Origin: Candidozyma auris
Lineage: Eukaryota > Ascomycota > Pichiomycetes > Serinales > Metschnikowiaceae
NCBI RefSeq assembly: GCF_003013715.1
Contig: NC_072812.1
Coordinates: forward strand, 2,046,001-2,110,000
Direction of reading: 5' to 3'
DNA: 64,000 bases
Under the pieces are notes generated by a model. It saw only the letters and a list, made by a program, of their open reading frames with translations, did no database searches and was not told the DNA's origin. The position numbers and the translations under genes are program-made. Shown piece by piece: positions 38,990 through 48,338 of this stretch (position 1 is its first letter; every line of letters begins with the position of its first letter).

Positions 38990-40366
38990 ATGTCTGAATA
39001 CTTGACCTTCTCCTCGGAGCCCTCCGGCCGTCACCAGGGTAAGAAACATATCATCATCATAGGTGCTGGTATCATCGGGGTGTGCACCGCTTACTACCTA
39101 GTGAAACATCCTCAGTTTGATCCCGAAAAGTATCATATCTCTTTGGTTGAGAGCAAGCGTGTTGCTGGTGGTGCCAGTGGCAAAGCCGGTGGACTATTGG
39201 CGTTATGGGCCTTCCCCCAGCAGTTGGTGCCGCTCTCTTTCCAATTGCATCAAGAACTTTCGGATTTATACGATGGTGAAAACAACTGGGACTATAGACG
39301 GTTGACAACAGTATCAATTGAAGGTGATCTTACAGAATTTCACGCAGAAGAGGAATCAGACGCGGAATCCGAGCACCAGGTTACGGAAAAGGCACTGCCA
39401 GGAACAGAGTTACCACCTAAGAAAACATCAAAAGTGACAAAGCAGCGAGATTCAAAGAAATTGCCCAGCGACTTGAACTGGATCACAGAGCAGTTTGTCA
39501 ACCTGTGCTCCTCGTTGGGCGGTAAGGATACCACGGCGCAAGTACACCCTTACAGGTTTACGAATTTTATCTTGAAGGAAGCCGTGAAAGACTCCAAGGG
39601 TGCCTTAGAGCTTATTCTAGGCAAAGTTAATCACATACTATATCTGATGGATACGGGCGTAGCTACGGGGATTTCGTATGAGCCCACAAGTGCAAAATCA
39701 GAGAAACATGAGCCAGTGAGTTTGAAAGGTGACCAAATTGTCCTATCAGTGGGTCCATGGACGTCCAAAATTTTACCAGATTGTCCTATTTCTGGATTGA
39801 GAGCCCATTCCATTACCATAGCTCCCTACAAGGATCAGCGAGTGTCGCCCTATGCCATTTTTACGGAATACAAGATTGGCAACAAGTATGTCTCGCCAGA
39901 GATTTACGCCAGGAAAGATGAGGTGTTTGTGTGCGGAGAAGGAGACTCCGCAGTGGATGTTCCGGAAACCACCGATGATGTTGAGGTTGTGAAGTCTAAA
40001 TGTGACGATCTATTTCTGCAGGTAGGAAAGATGTCTTCCATGTTACGAAAGGGCCGGATATTGAAGAGGCAAGCATGCTACCTACCTGTTTTGGATGTGC
40101 CATCTTCTAGTGGACCCTTGATCGGGGAGACAAATGTTGATAATTTGTTTTTGTGCTCTGGCCATTCGTGCTGGGGTATTAACAATGCACCCGGAAGCGG
40201 GAAAGTCATGAGTGAGCTCTTGTTGGAAGGGAAGGCTAAGTCTGCCAACATCTCCACCCTAGATCCTTCTCTCTATTTTGATGCATCGGTATTGGTTGAT
40301 GACCAGGATGAAGTAGAGGAGAAAGATGAAGTTGATGAAAAGAATGGAGAGGTTGATAGAGTTTGA
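38990..40366 (+). CDS. TDA3: FAD-dependent oxidoreductase Tda3-like
   Basis: A 458-aa DAO-fold flavoprotein. The dinucleotide-binding motif is IIIIGAGIIGVCTAYYL (about 21-37), followed by SLVESKRVAGGASGKAGGLLA. The C-terminal flavin part has GPLIGETNVDNLFLCSGHSCWG. Yeast Tda3 is a putative oxidoreductase of late endosomes involved in protein recycling, and the S. cerevisiae protein is 523 aa. The substrate is unknown. The last 25 residues are an acidic repeat (DEVEEKDEVDEKNGEVD). The gene ends 85 bp from the convergent RPS17 stop. Confidence 0.85.
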   Translation: MSEYLTFSSEPSGRHQGKKHIIIIGAGIIGVCTAYYLVKHPQFDPEKYHISLVESKRVAGGASGKAGGLLALWAFPQQLVPLSFQLHQELSDLYDGENNWDYRRLTTVSIEGDLTEFHAEEESDAESEHQVTEKALPGTELPPKKTSKVTKQRDSKKLPSDLNWITEQFVNLCSSLGGKDTTAQVHPYRFTNFILKEAVKDSKGALELILGKVNHILYLMDTGVATGISYEPTSAKSEKHEPVSLKGDQIVLSVGPWTSKILPDCPISGLRAHSITIAPYKDQRVSPYAIFTEYKIGNKYVSPEIYARKDEVFVCGEGDSAVDVPETTDDVEVVKSKCDDLFLQVGKMSSMLRKGRILKRQACYLPVLDVPSSSGPLIGETNVDNLFLCSGHSCWGINNAPGSGKVMSELLLEGKAKSANISTLDPSLYFDASVLVDDQDEVEEKDEVDEKNGEVDRV

Positions 40367-40451
40367 AGATGATAATGTAAACGTTCTACAGGGCAAACAA
40401 TATACAATACATTTATTATGATGAATAAAGCTTTACCAAAGCAGAAACCGC

Positions 40452-41120
40452 TTAGTTTCTCTTGGCAAATCTTCTTGGGCCTCTCTGAGAAGAGATGGCA
40501 ACGGTCTGAAGAGGGATCTTGAAACCCAAGGACTTGACCAAGTCAGCGGTCTCGGCATCAACCTCCAACTGACCACCAGTGTGGGACAAGTCCAAAGCAG
40601 AAATCTCTGGGACGTACTGGTCCTTTCTCTCTCTCTCTTCCTCCTGCAACTTGAAAGAGATACCTCTGACTGGACCCTTCTGAATTCTCTTCATCAAGTG
40701 GGTGGTGTAACCAGCAATCTTGTTTCTGAGTCTTTTGGACTGGATCTCAGCGATCTCGGAGGTCAATCTCTTGTTGGTCTCGAAGTCCAAGGTCAACTTT
40801 GGGTAGTATCTCTCGATCAACACCTTGGAGGCTCTCTTGACTGTCTTAGTTCTAACGCGACCCTGGATTGTTAGTATTTGTAGATAAAGAATAGCTCACT
40901 ATATCCAATTTAAAAGAGAGGGGGAGCTAGTGTGGTCAAATGAGATTGCTCTGGGTGGACTCTGTGGATTTGGGTGAAACATTCGTAGACAATGACATTC
41001 AGTAACTTTCAAGGATTTCAAGATAGGAAAATGGAAATAGATTTCTTTGAAATTTCATAACAATCTTTGGATTTCAGGAGCTGTCTGCTTTTGATGAACT
41101 TGGCGATTTAAACATACCAT
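40452..41120 (-). CDS. RPS17: 40S ribosomal protein eS17, spliced
   Basis: A 137-aa ribosomal protein S17. Exon 1 is only the ATG (41118-41120). A 255-nt intron (40863-41117) has donor GTATGT, branch TACTAAC and acceptor CAG. Exon 2 (40452-40862) begins [20 protein letters not shown]. The joined protein is nearly identical to S. cerevisiae Rps17 (136 aa), whose intron sits at the same point, directly after the [22 protein letters not shown] and [20 protein letters not shown] are invariant blocks. The promoter carries RTCACGTG and TTYGCARCCA sites. Codon choice is strongly biased, as expected of a highly expressed gene. Confidence 0.96.
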
Positions 41121-41249
41121 TTTGTTTAGTTGGTGGTATGGAGAAAGAAGCTGAACGTATAAAGGGCTTCGCTAAAGGAAAATTTTCCGGCCTCCAGTGC
41201 GGTGGAGAGCATCTGGTATGGTTTATCTCTGTGTGCAGGTGGAACTCTA

Positions 41250-41256
41250 TCACGTG
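41250..41256 (+). promoter_or_regulatory. Cbf1-type site, RPS17 promoter
   Basis: ATCACGTG context 131 bp upstream of the RPS17 ATG. Cbf1 is a known regulator of ribosomal-protein genes in Candida. Confidence 0.55.
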
Positions 41257-41440
41257 TGCACCTGTGACTGTCAATCCCTCACGAAGGTGTCAGTCAATCA
41301 ACACCAAGAACGGCATTAAATCGGTTCTGCTTTACAACTTACTAAATATGAATTTGGCCTTAAATAGAACTCTGAAGTCAATCTCTTGTCTTTCTTCCCA
41401 AAGCTAGTAGAAGAAGACGACCCTGTACTGACTCCCTTAT

Positions 41441-41450
41441 TGGCTGCGAA
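41441..41450 (-). promoter_or_regulatory. TTYGCARCCA motif
   Basis: Exact match in the RPS17/ADA2 divergent promoter, 321 bp upstream of RPS17. Confidence 0.55.
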
Positions 41451-42109
41451 ATAGCACTATACAATATGAGCACACTAAGTGTAGCAGCTATCGTTCTTGG
41501 ATCTGTAGAAAGTTGCTTTGTAGCTCACGGTCCTCCCATCTTCACATTTACCTAGTGTTTTTCAATTGCTTCCTTTTCTCATTTCAAAATGAGATTGACG
41601 TGTAATATTGAGATATTGATATCTCCAGTACAATCAACGTGAGGTAGTAGCCAAGCCTATAGTGTTTCTGTACTTCATAACTCTATTGGATCATACATAT
41701 GACGTTTATTTCGATGACAAATCAAATTCGTTCAATGGCAAGACGCTTTATGGCTCTTGAACTCTGGCCTACTCAACTCTGGTGCCTATGCAGACAGTGC
41801 ATTACTCACACACTGATGCATCAAGCTGATTGAACACTCACAAGCACATTCATTTCACAAAAGTAGTCATAGTCAACCACTCTAAGACTTTTATTGTCTT
41901 GCCTCGCGATTTCAAGATTGAAATTCAATACCTCTTCAACTCATTTCCCAATCTGGGCACATGTAGCAAGAACACTTACCTCACCTATATGGACCTTTAC
42001 CTTGCCCAAATTCGCTTCAAGTGATCCATAAACGCTTTCTAAACATCACCATACCCTTAGATTCAACTCCAGTTGTGTTGCTAGTAATAACGCCTATTTC
42101 GAAATAATG

Positions 42110-42117
42110 TCACGTGA
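42110..42117 (+). promoter_or_regulatory. Cbf1-type site, ADA2 promoter
   Basis: TCACGTGA, about 85 bp upstream of the ADA2 ATG. Confidence 0.5.
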
Positions 42118-42200
42118 TGCCACACATGGTAGAGCTGCTCTGCTTCACAGCACGGTATCAACATTAACCGATCCATCAGCGTCCTCCATCACCCCACATC

Positions 42201-43526
42201 ATGGACAGATCAAAATTGTTCCACTGTGATGTCTGCTCGCTGGATTGCACTCACAGAATACGAATAAAGTGTGCTATTTGCACCGACTACGACCTCTGTG
42301 TGCCCTGTTTCGCCTCGGGCTCTGCTACACTAGACCATAAACCCTGGCACGACTACCAGGTGATTGAGCAGAACACCTATCCGATTTTTGAAGAGACTTG
42401 GGGAGCAGATGAAGAGTTGTTGTTGATCCAGGGATGTGAGACGTTTGGGCTTGGAAATTGGCAAGACATCGCTGATCACATTGGTAATCGGTCCAAAGAG
42501 GAGGTCGCCCAGCACTACATGGAGATTTACTTAGACTCGGATGAGTATCCACTTCCCGAAATGAATAAGGATTTCTCTCACATCCTGCCCCATGAGTTCT
42601 TGCAGCAGAGGAAGAAGCGTATGGAGGAAAGAAAGAATATGCCATTGCCTCCCCCAAGGGCCAAGCCAGCAGCCTCCGTGCCCTTGTGTCACGAAATTCA
42701 AGGCTACATGCCTGGTAGGCTTGAGTTTGATCACGAGGCGGAAAACGAGGCCGAAGTTCCCATCAAAGATATGGTTTTTGACCCAGATGACTCTGCTGGT
42801 GACATTGAGTTAAAACTTACTGCGTTGGATATCTACAATTCCAAGTTGACTACTCGTGCTGAAAGGAAACGTATCCTTATCGCCAACAATTTACTCGAGT
42901 ATCGAAAAAACATATCCAACGACAAGAAGAAGTCTAAGGAAGAAAAGGAATACTTGCGCAAGATCAATGCCTTCATCCGCGTCATGACGCCTGAAGACTT
43001 CCAGCAGTTTTCCGAAGACATACTCACTGAACTACGATGCCGTATCAGGATCCAACAGCTTCAAAGCTGGCGGAGAAACGGCATCACCACCATCGAAGAC
43101 GGGAACAGATTCGAAAAAGATAAACTTATCAGACAGGCCCATTATCAGAGAATGGGCAACGGATCTGGCTTGGCTGCGAGAAATGCCGCCGCTGCACTGG
43201 TTGTCAGCAATGGCTCTCGTAAGCTCAATACCCCTCAACCAGAGTACAAACCCAAGATCAATACGTCAAACCCTAGAGCTCCTTTAGACATCTCCCACGC
43301 TACAGATTTTGATCTTCTCTCACGCGAGGAAAAACAGTTATGCTCTACACTTCGCATACTACCGAAGCCGTACCTTGCAATCAAAAATCAATTGATGAAG
43401 GAGGCTATCAAGAACAATGGCACGTTGAAAAAGAAAGATGCGAGACAATTCCTCAAAATTGATGTCAACAAAGCATCCAAGATTTACGAGTTTTTCGTAC
43501 AGATGGGCTGGTGCTCACAGGGTTAA
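42201..43526 (+). CDS. ADA2: SAGA/ADA coactivator subunit Ada2
   Basis: A 441-aa nuclear adaptor that stimulates the Gcn5 acetyltransferase in SAGA and ADA complexes. The ZZ zinc finger is at 7-52 (CDVCS.DCTH…CAICTDYDLCVPC). The SANT domain is at about 65-115 (EETWGADEELLLIQGCETFG…RSKEEVAQHYMEIY), and the C-terminal SWIRM domain runs from about 360 to 441. The length is near S. cerevisiae Ada2 (434 aa). Codon 14 is CTG in CDVCS-CTG-DC. S. cerevisiae has Ala there and Candida proteins have Ser, which fits CUG decoding as Ser. The ATG at 42201 is clear. Confidence 0.95.
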   Translation: MDRSKLFHCDVCSLDCTHRIRIKCAICTDYDLCVPCFASGSATLDHKPWHDYQVIEQNTYPIFEETWGADEELLLIQGCETFGLGNWQDIADHIGNRSKEEVAQHYMEIYLDSDEYPLPEMNKDFSHILPHEFLQQRKKRMEERKNMPLPPPRAKPAASVPLCHEIQGYMPGRLEFDHEAENEAEVPIKDMVFDPDDSAGDIELKLTALDIYNSKLTTRAERKRILIANNLLEYRKNISNDKKKSKEEKEYLRKINAFIRVMTPEDFQQFSEDILTELRCRIRIQQLQSWRRNGITTIEDGNRFEKDKLIRQAHYQRMGNGSGLAARNAAAALVVSNGSRKLNTPQPEYKPKINTSNPRAPLDISHATDFDLLSREEKQLCSTLRILPKPYLAIKNQLMKEAIKNNGTLKKKDARQFLKIDVNKASKIYEFFVQMGWCSQG

Positions 43527-43712
43527 CATAAAAATGCACTGGACAACAATATTGACGTCATTTGGGTGTTTTGCTAGAACGCTAGAGGAGGTCGCGAAAT
43601 CAGGGCGCACCTAAAAAAAAGTTCACGATACTTGCATCTCACACCCGTGTGTTGGCAACAAATACTGCTTCGTCAATTTATCGCAGAAAAGCTGGTCTCT
43701 TCATACTTTGAT

Positions 43713-44561
43713 ATGAAAATCCTGACACTCTTTATACTAGCTGTTACCGCGCTTGCGGACATTGCTCCCCCACCAAGCCAATTCTATCCCCTCAACAGAA
43801 AGGGCGAGATCCCTCAGATTCAGCCGTATACGTATGGACAAGACGTTTTTATCGATTGCATAACGAGAAACATCGATAACGGTGAACATAAGTTCGACTC
43901 TAATGACCGTATCGTTTACGGAGCGTTCCCAGTATGCAAGGAGACTGGTCAGCCTCTCTCCTTCCACTACGGCGTTTCAGAGGATATTAATTGTACAATT
44001 ACATTCACGGATGAGCTCTACCATCTTTTCCAGTTGTACATTCATGAGGATTCGCCATTCAGCTGCCGTATCCCTCTCAGCACAGAGGCAAACTACTTGG
44101 AGCTGGGAGGTGCTTTCATTCCATTGACTTTCAACTTCAGAGGCGAAATCCACGATGCTCATCTTGATATTGATCAGCATATGAATTTGATCATCATGAA
44201 ACCACCAAATAACAAAGCTGAGAAACAAACTGTCATCTCAGCCGTAGCCTGGTCGTCGGGTACGAATGCGACTCGTGTGATAATAGGCGAGGAAATGACA
44301 TTAGAGCTTGCCGTTCGTTGGCTAGACAACATCAAGCCATCAGGTAGTCTTACAAAAGGTCTCAATAGCCTTCCTTTCGATGATGGGTTCTACAAGCTTC
44401 ATATGAGCTCCGTTCCAATCTCTACGAAAACGTTGATCTTCCTTTTGATTGTTGTTGCTCTCGTGGCTTCGAGTGTATCGTGTGGTGGCTATTCAATGAA
44501 GTACAAGAAGCGTGGTTATGGTCCAGTTGACCATGAGTCTAGTATTGCCAAGCAAGACTAA
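43713..44561 (+). CDS. Type I membrane protein of unknown function
   Basis: A 282-aa protein that I do not recognise. It has a signal peptide (1-15, KILTLFILAVTALA), a luminal or extracellular domain of about 225 residues, one transmembrane helix (about 240-260) and a 21-residue tail (KYKKRGYGPVDHESSIAKQD). Four luminal cysteines (in FIDCITRN, FPVCKE, INCTI and FSCRIP) and at least two N-glycosylation sequons (NCT, NAT) suggest a folded secretory-pathway domain. The beta-rich composition would suit a p24-like or cargo-adaptor role, but no motif proves this. The frame is open upstream to a TTG at 43632. The ATG at 43713 gives the signal peptide directly. Confidence 0.8.
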   Translation: MKILTLFILAVTALADIAPPPSQFYPLNRKGEIPQIQPYTYGQDVFIDCITRNIDNGEHKFDSNDRIVYGAFPVCKETGQPLSFHYGVSEDINCTITFTDELYHLFQLYIHEDSPFSCRIPLSTEANYLELGGAFIPLTFNFRGEIHDAHLDIDQHMNLIIMKPPNNKAEKQTVISAVAWSSGTNATRVIIGEEMTLELAVRWLDNIKPSGSLTKGLNSLPFDDGFYKLHMSSVPISTKTLIFLLIVVALVASSVSCGGYSMKYKKRGYGPVDHESSIAKQD

Positions 44562-44615
44562 TGCAAAATGTGTTATAGTACCACTTCATCTTTGAGAATA
44601 AGAAATATAATGATG

Positions 44616-45896
44616 CTAACGGCATTTTTGTATGATAGCCTTCAAGAGAGCGTCTGTCTTCTCGGACCTCTCGTCGTCTGAATTGACATACTTCTCTGTC
44701 AAGTAAGTAACGAATTTGTCGGAAAGTTCCTGCTTCAGGTTGTCGTCCTTGATCTTCAGCTTGTACGCTATGAACTTGTTTACCGACAACTTCAATGATT
44801 CTGCTAAAGAAGAATCCAGCAATGTAACGTATCGAAGTGGTAGGGTAATATCAATGAATGACGTTCTGATATCGTCTTTGTGGTTCGTCTGTAGATAGGT
44901 TAAGATGTGGTAGTAGAGGTAGTCTCTATTCAAGTTCTCAAACCTGTCAAACACTTTGAGGAAGTCTTCGGCAATCTCGAAAATCTTGTCGACTTTGAAT
45001 TTTTGGCTGACTTCCTTCATAAGCTCAGACATTGCCAAGTCAAAAACGGTCAATGCAATGTCACCCTTCAAAACAGGGTTGGTTTCCGGCGACCCCAAGA
45101 CGTTCATATCAGCCTCTGGCAAAGACGCTAGCTCCAGCTTCAAATCGTCCTCTTCGACATCAGCTAGAGTAATGGTGTCCACATTTGCTTCCACACCATC
45201 GTCAGGTGCTTCACGTATACGCTTATTCTGCTCCTCTGCCTGGGACTTCAAGTCCTCCTCTTGTTTCTTCTCAGTCAACAAGCCCAACACTTTTCGTCTC
45301 GCTAACAACTTTGAAACATATGTCAATTCGAACTGGGCATAGCTAAGCCAAAGGATTCTCGAATCTGGATTGAGTCTCAATGCTTTTTGGTATAGCTCTC
45401 TTGCACCCTTTGCGTTGCAGTTTGTCTCGAACTCATATTTCGCAGCCGAGAGCCAGGCATCCACGTTTCTCGGTTGCAACAGCAAGAGCTTAGCGTATAC
45501 CCTGTAGACAACCTTGATGGCGTCCTTCTCCTTGACAAAGTGTAAATATTTCGCCCAAATGTCCAAGTCTCCGGAAAATCTCTTCACTGCTCTGTCAAAG
45601 ACAAAAACAATCTTTCTGAACCCTGCCCAATCCAGAATACTTGGAGAGGTATCCACATGATTGGTTTCTTTGAGTCTCAGGTATCTTTTAATTCTGAGTT
45701 TTTCAAGGTTGATCTCGAAGTCAGCGTACTTCAAAAAGTCTCTTGGTTTGGCTCCACGGCCTTGTATTCTGTGCTCAAAGTCGGTTCTTCTTCTCATTAT
45801 CATGGTGATTTCCTTGTCTGAAAAAAGGCCCTTTCTCTTGAGATCTTCTAGCTCAGGAACAGACTGTTCCATATAAAATCGGATCTTCGATGACAT
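44616..45896 (-). CDS. UTP6: U3 snoRNP (SSU processome) protein Utp6
   Basis: A 426-aa nucleolar protein of the UTP-B subcomplex, needed for 18S pre-rRNA processing. The N-terminal block (IRFYMEQSVPELEDLKRKGLFS, EITMIMRRRTDFEHRIQGRG, DFLKYADFEINLEKLRIKR) is the signature of the family. HAT/TPR-like helical repeats follow (for example AKLLLLQPRNVDAWLSAAKYEFE and ALRLNPDSRILWLSYAQFEL). The length is close to S. cerevisiae Utp6 (440 aa). PAC and CACGTG sites lie 56-100 bp upstream. The gene is convergent with the membrane-protein gene with 54 bp between the stops. Confidence 0.94.
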   Translation of the reverse strand: MSSKIRFYMEQSVPELEDLKRKGLFSDKEITMIMRRRTDFEHRIQGRGAKPRDFLKYADFEINLEKLRIKRYLRLKETNHVDTSPSILDWAGFRKIVFVFDRAVKRFSGDLDIWAKYLHFVKEKDAIKVVYRVYAKLLLLQPRNVDAWLSAAKYEFETNCNAKGARELYQKALRLNPDSRILWLSYAQFELTYVSKLLARRKVLGLLTEKKQEEDLKSQAEEQNKRIREAPDDGVEANVDTITLADVEEDDLKLELASLPEADMNVLGSPETNPVLKGDIALTVFDLAMSELMKEVSQKFKVDKIFEIAEDFLKVFDRFENLNRDYLYYHILTYLQTNHKDDIRTSFIDITLPLRYVTLLDSSLAESLKLSVNKFIAYKLKIKDDNLKQELSDKFVTYLTEKYVNSDDERSEKTDALLKAIIQKCR

Positions 45897-45951
45897 TATG
45901 AGATTTAGTTGAGAGGTCTATGATAAGTTTCGATGGTCTTAGATCGCCTCT

Positions 45952-45959
45952 GCGATGAG
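45952..45959 (+). promoter_or_regulatory. PAC-type site in UTP6 promoter
   Basis: GCGATGAG, 56 bp upstream of the UTP6 ATG, identical to the octamer at RLP7. Confidence 0.55.
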
Positions 45960-45988
45960 GCCCTAGATGAGCAGAACCGAAAAATGAA

Positions 45989-45996
45989 TCACGTGA
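45989..45996 (+). promoter_or_regulatory. Cbf1-type site, UTP6 promoter
   Basis: TCACGTGA palindrome about 95 bp upstream of the UTP6 ATG. Confidence 0.5.
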
Positions 45997-46316
45997 TTAG
46001 AATTTTGGGAACTGTCGATAAAGACCTAGGAACCAAAAAGTGTTGTCTAAGATCCATCTTTATCGGGGCATGTTCACTATTTAAGTAATCTGTAGATGAC
46101 TGCTTTGTCGTAGAGGTCAGCAGTGTGAAGATGTAAGACTTCATAACTAAGAGGTGAAAAAAAAAAATACTCCTCAATGATGGGACAAACCTTGAACTTA
46201 AGTGGAGTAGTCTTTTCTCTTGGATTTTTAGCTGAATAATTGATGAAGGCGCCCTTTCATATGTTTTAAATTTTTAAGAATCATGTTTCTTGTCAGGATG
46301 TTTCATACTTTTGACT

Positions 46317-46326
46317 TTCGCAGCCA
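46317..46326 (+). promoter_or_regulatory. TTYGCARCCA motif
   Basis: TTCGCAGCCA between UTP6 (420 bp upstream of it) and tRNA-Ile. Confidence 0.5.
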
Positions 46327-46476
46327 AAATTGGGCTCGTTTTACTAAGGTGAATTCTAGGTCATAGATCATGAAACCAAAGAATCACGAAACTGGACTTC
46401 TTGGACTCATGATATATCAATTCAACATGCCTTCCTTCTAATACTATTAAAAATAAATTCCTTGTTGCAAAATTGG

Positions 46477-46484
46477 AAAAAAAA
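46477..46484 (-). terminator. RNA polymerase III terminator of tRNA-Ile
   Basis: Eight T residues on the minus strand, starting 7 nt after the tRNA 3' end. Confidence 0.8.
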
Positions 46485-46491
46485 GGACAAA

Positions 46492-46610
46492 TGCTCCAGG
46501 AGGGGTTTGAACCCACGACCGTCGCGTTCCTCACACGACCGTGACTTAGGCATAACCAGAGTCGTAACACGGCTATAAGCACGAAGCGCTAACCACTGCG
46601 CCACTGGAGC
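46492..46610 (-). tRNA. tRNA-Ile(UAU) with a 46-nt intron
   Basis: Acceptor stem GCTCCAG/CTGGAGC with discriminator A. The D arm is GCGCAGTGGTTAGCGC and the anticodon stem is TCGTG/CGCGA. The anticodon is TAT (46575-46577), followed by A37. A 46-nt intron (46528-46573) lies between positions 37 and 38. The T arm with B box is GGTTCAAACCC. Without the intron the tRNA is 73 nt. S. cerevisiae tRNA-Ile(UAU) also carries an intron at this position. The exact intron edges could shift by a base because of local repeats. A T8 terminator follows. Confidence 0.93.
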
Positions 46611-47140
46611 ATCTGCATCCAACCCTTGACGTTTTGCTAATATAGTCCAATATCACGAAAGCCAGAAAACTATCTCAAATCCATCACTTTCAACAGGTTA
46701 AACTCTTAAAATAAGTTTGAAAGAACTCCAGGGGAGAAAAATGCAATAGGAGGGCAGAAGGCGTACTAGATGGGTTAAACCACCAAATCTTTAGAACTTT
46801 GCAATTTGATGCACGAAATTGTACTTATATGACTTTATGAGGTTCTAGATCTTCATAAAATAGAACTTATGTAGCTGGTGTGGCACAATTGACAGCCTAA
46901 TTGGTCTCATACGAGAGCACTCACGATCCCAATTGTGACTGTACCTTGTGTATTCACTCCACATAATTGCGTGTGTTCAAAATCGTTATTCTTCATGCAA
47001 ATGTTAAGTGAAAATTGTGTTTAAAAGCATGACTTGCAAGCCCTCCAACTCAGGCAGGACTTCATCTTCACCAGTAGCTGTGTGAAGGTATAAAAAAACT
47101 CTGCACAGTAAATCGAATATCCCTTTGCCTGGTAGCATCT
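46611..47140. other. Intergenic region tRNA-Ile / CTR1
   Basis: 530 bp, AT-rich, with the tRNA upstream region and the copper-transporter 3' flank. No gene or repeat was recognised. Confidence 0.55.
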
Positions 47141-47662
47141 CTAGTGGCATATCAACGCCTTGGTCTCCGGGCTATCAGCAGTCCACAAATAGTTGCCTAT
47201 ACCCGCTCCAACAACCACTGCAATCATGTACCACCCAACATACGTCATAAACACCAACATAAGCATAAACGAATAGCCAACCAAGCCAGCATACATAACA
47301 GCAGACTTTAATCTGACGGAAGCGTTTCGAGGCGTGTAGTTTTCTGCAATAGGGACCGAAGCAACCTGTCTTCTCCTCCAAGCGGCAGACCAGGCTCTAC
47401 AGTACTCAAAGAGCATCGAAAAAATAGCAAGTGCCACCATGGTAGCCAAAAATACAGGCATGGTCTTGACGTGCCACCACTTGTACACAACACATGTGTT
47501 CTGCCAGTCCCAGGTAAATATCATCTGAGGTTAGTAGGCTCGAGAAAAAGAAAAATGTGAAAGAATTGTAGTTTAACGTACGTTCATATTGCACATATCT
47601 GGCATATCATGGCCAGGCATATCATGGCCAGGCATATCATGACCAGGCATATCGTGGTTCAT
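47141..47662 (-). CDS. CTR1: CTR-family high-affinity copper transporter, spliced
   Basis: A 154-aa trimeric plasma-membrane Cu(I) importer. Exon 1 (47582-47662) encodes 27 residues: MNHDMPGHDMPG-type Mets repeats ending DMCNMN. A 57-nt intron has donor GTACGT at 47581, branch TACTAAC and acceptor CAG at 47525. Exon 2 (47141-47524) begins MIFTWDWQNTCVVYKWWHV, the family start of helix 1. Helix 2 has the MxxxM copper path (MLVFM) and helix 3 the GxxxG packing motif (GAGIG). The frame is open upstream to a TTG, but the ATG at 47662 gives the usual extracellular Met/His start. It could be the plasma-membrane (Ctr1) or vacuolar (Ctr2) type, and the Mets-rich N terminus favours the former. Confidence 0.92.
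47601..47657. repeat. 15-bp coding repeat for Mets motif
   Basis: Three near-identical units of GGCATATCATGGCCA plus a partial one, encoding the GHDMP pentapeptide repeat of the copper transporter. The number of units may vary between strains. Confidence 0.9.
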
Positions 47663-48338
47663 TAGTGTAGGAGATATAAAAGGTCGAAAGTGGATGTAGA
47701 TGTCTGAGATCAGGAGCGCACCATACGCATTACGCAGGGAGTGAGAAAGGATATACTCCAATTGTGGGGAACCGTTAAATAGTGTTGGGGAAGTGGAGCT
47801 GAAGGGTGAATCAGGGGTTCGAATTGAACGAGGATCTAAGTAGTGCCAATTTGGAACTTAACGACGGGTACGTATTCTGATCGCTGTGTAAGACTTTGCT
47901 GCTACGCAAACATACAGATGACTGGATGAAGACGGATGAAGGATAGACTTTTCAAATAAAGCAGATGGAGTATATCTCTTGAAACTGATAGCAATATTTC
48001 CTTTTATGTGTGGCAAATGGATCTTGTGCTTGTGGCATGACAAAATTTCTTCGTCGTCCATGTCCTGATACTGTAATTTGTGGGACAAAGAAAGGCATTG
48101 ATGAGGCTGTTCAAGTGTTGAGTAACTAAATTTTTTCTTTTTTTAAGATTATAAGCAGAACAATTGAAAGGAGAATTATGTAAAGTCAAACACGCCTATA
48201 CCCTCTGACAATTCTTACACTGTTCAAATCCGTCTCTGGTGAGGAAGGTATTTCGCAGCTATCTCTGTATACGGATAATCCGAAAGCGCACTTCTACTTG
48301 ATAATAACCTAGACTGTTGCACACCTTCAACCTGGCTA
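47663..48338. other. Divergent promoter region CTR1/RCF2
   Basis: 676 bp. I looked for Mac1-type TTTGCTC copper-response sites and saw none exact, only TTTGCTG near 47892. A near-copy of the recurrent motif (TTTCGCAGCTA) lies about 85 bp upstream of RCF2. Confidence 0.5.

Larger units (their letters stand above)
41121..42200. other. Divergent promoter region RPS17/ADA2
   Basis: 1,080 bp. It contains CACGTG sites at 41251 and 42111 and a TTYGCARCCA site at 41441. Short open frames have no ATG or no similarity. No RNA gene was recognised. Confidence 0.6.
45897..46476. other. UTP6 promoter and tRNA downstream region
   Basis: 580 bp with the UTP6 promoter elements at the left and a TTYGCARCCA site at 46317. 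The tRNA terminator is at its right edge. Nothing coding was seen. Confidence 0.55.

Noticed and set aside
43632..43712. Extended N terminus of the type I membrane protein
   Set aside because: It begins with TTG. The ATG at 43713 gives an immediate signal peptide.
47663..48338. Mac1 copper-response elements
   Set aside because: No exact TTTGCTC or GAGCAAA was seen, only TTTGCTG.
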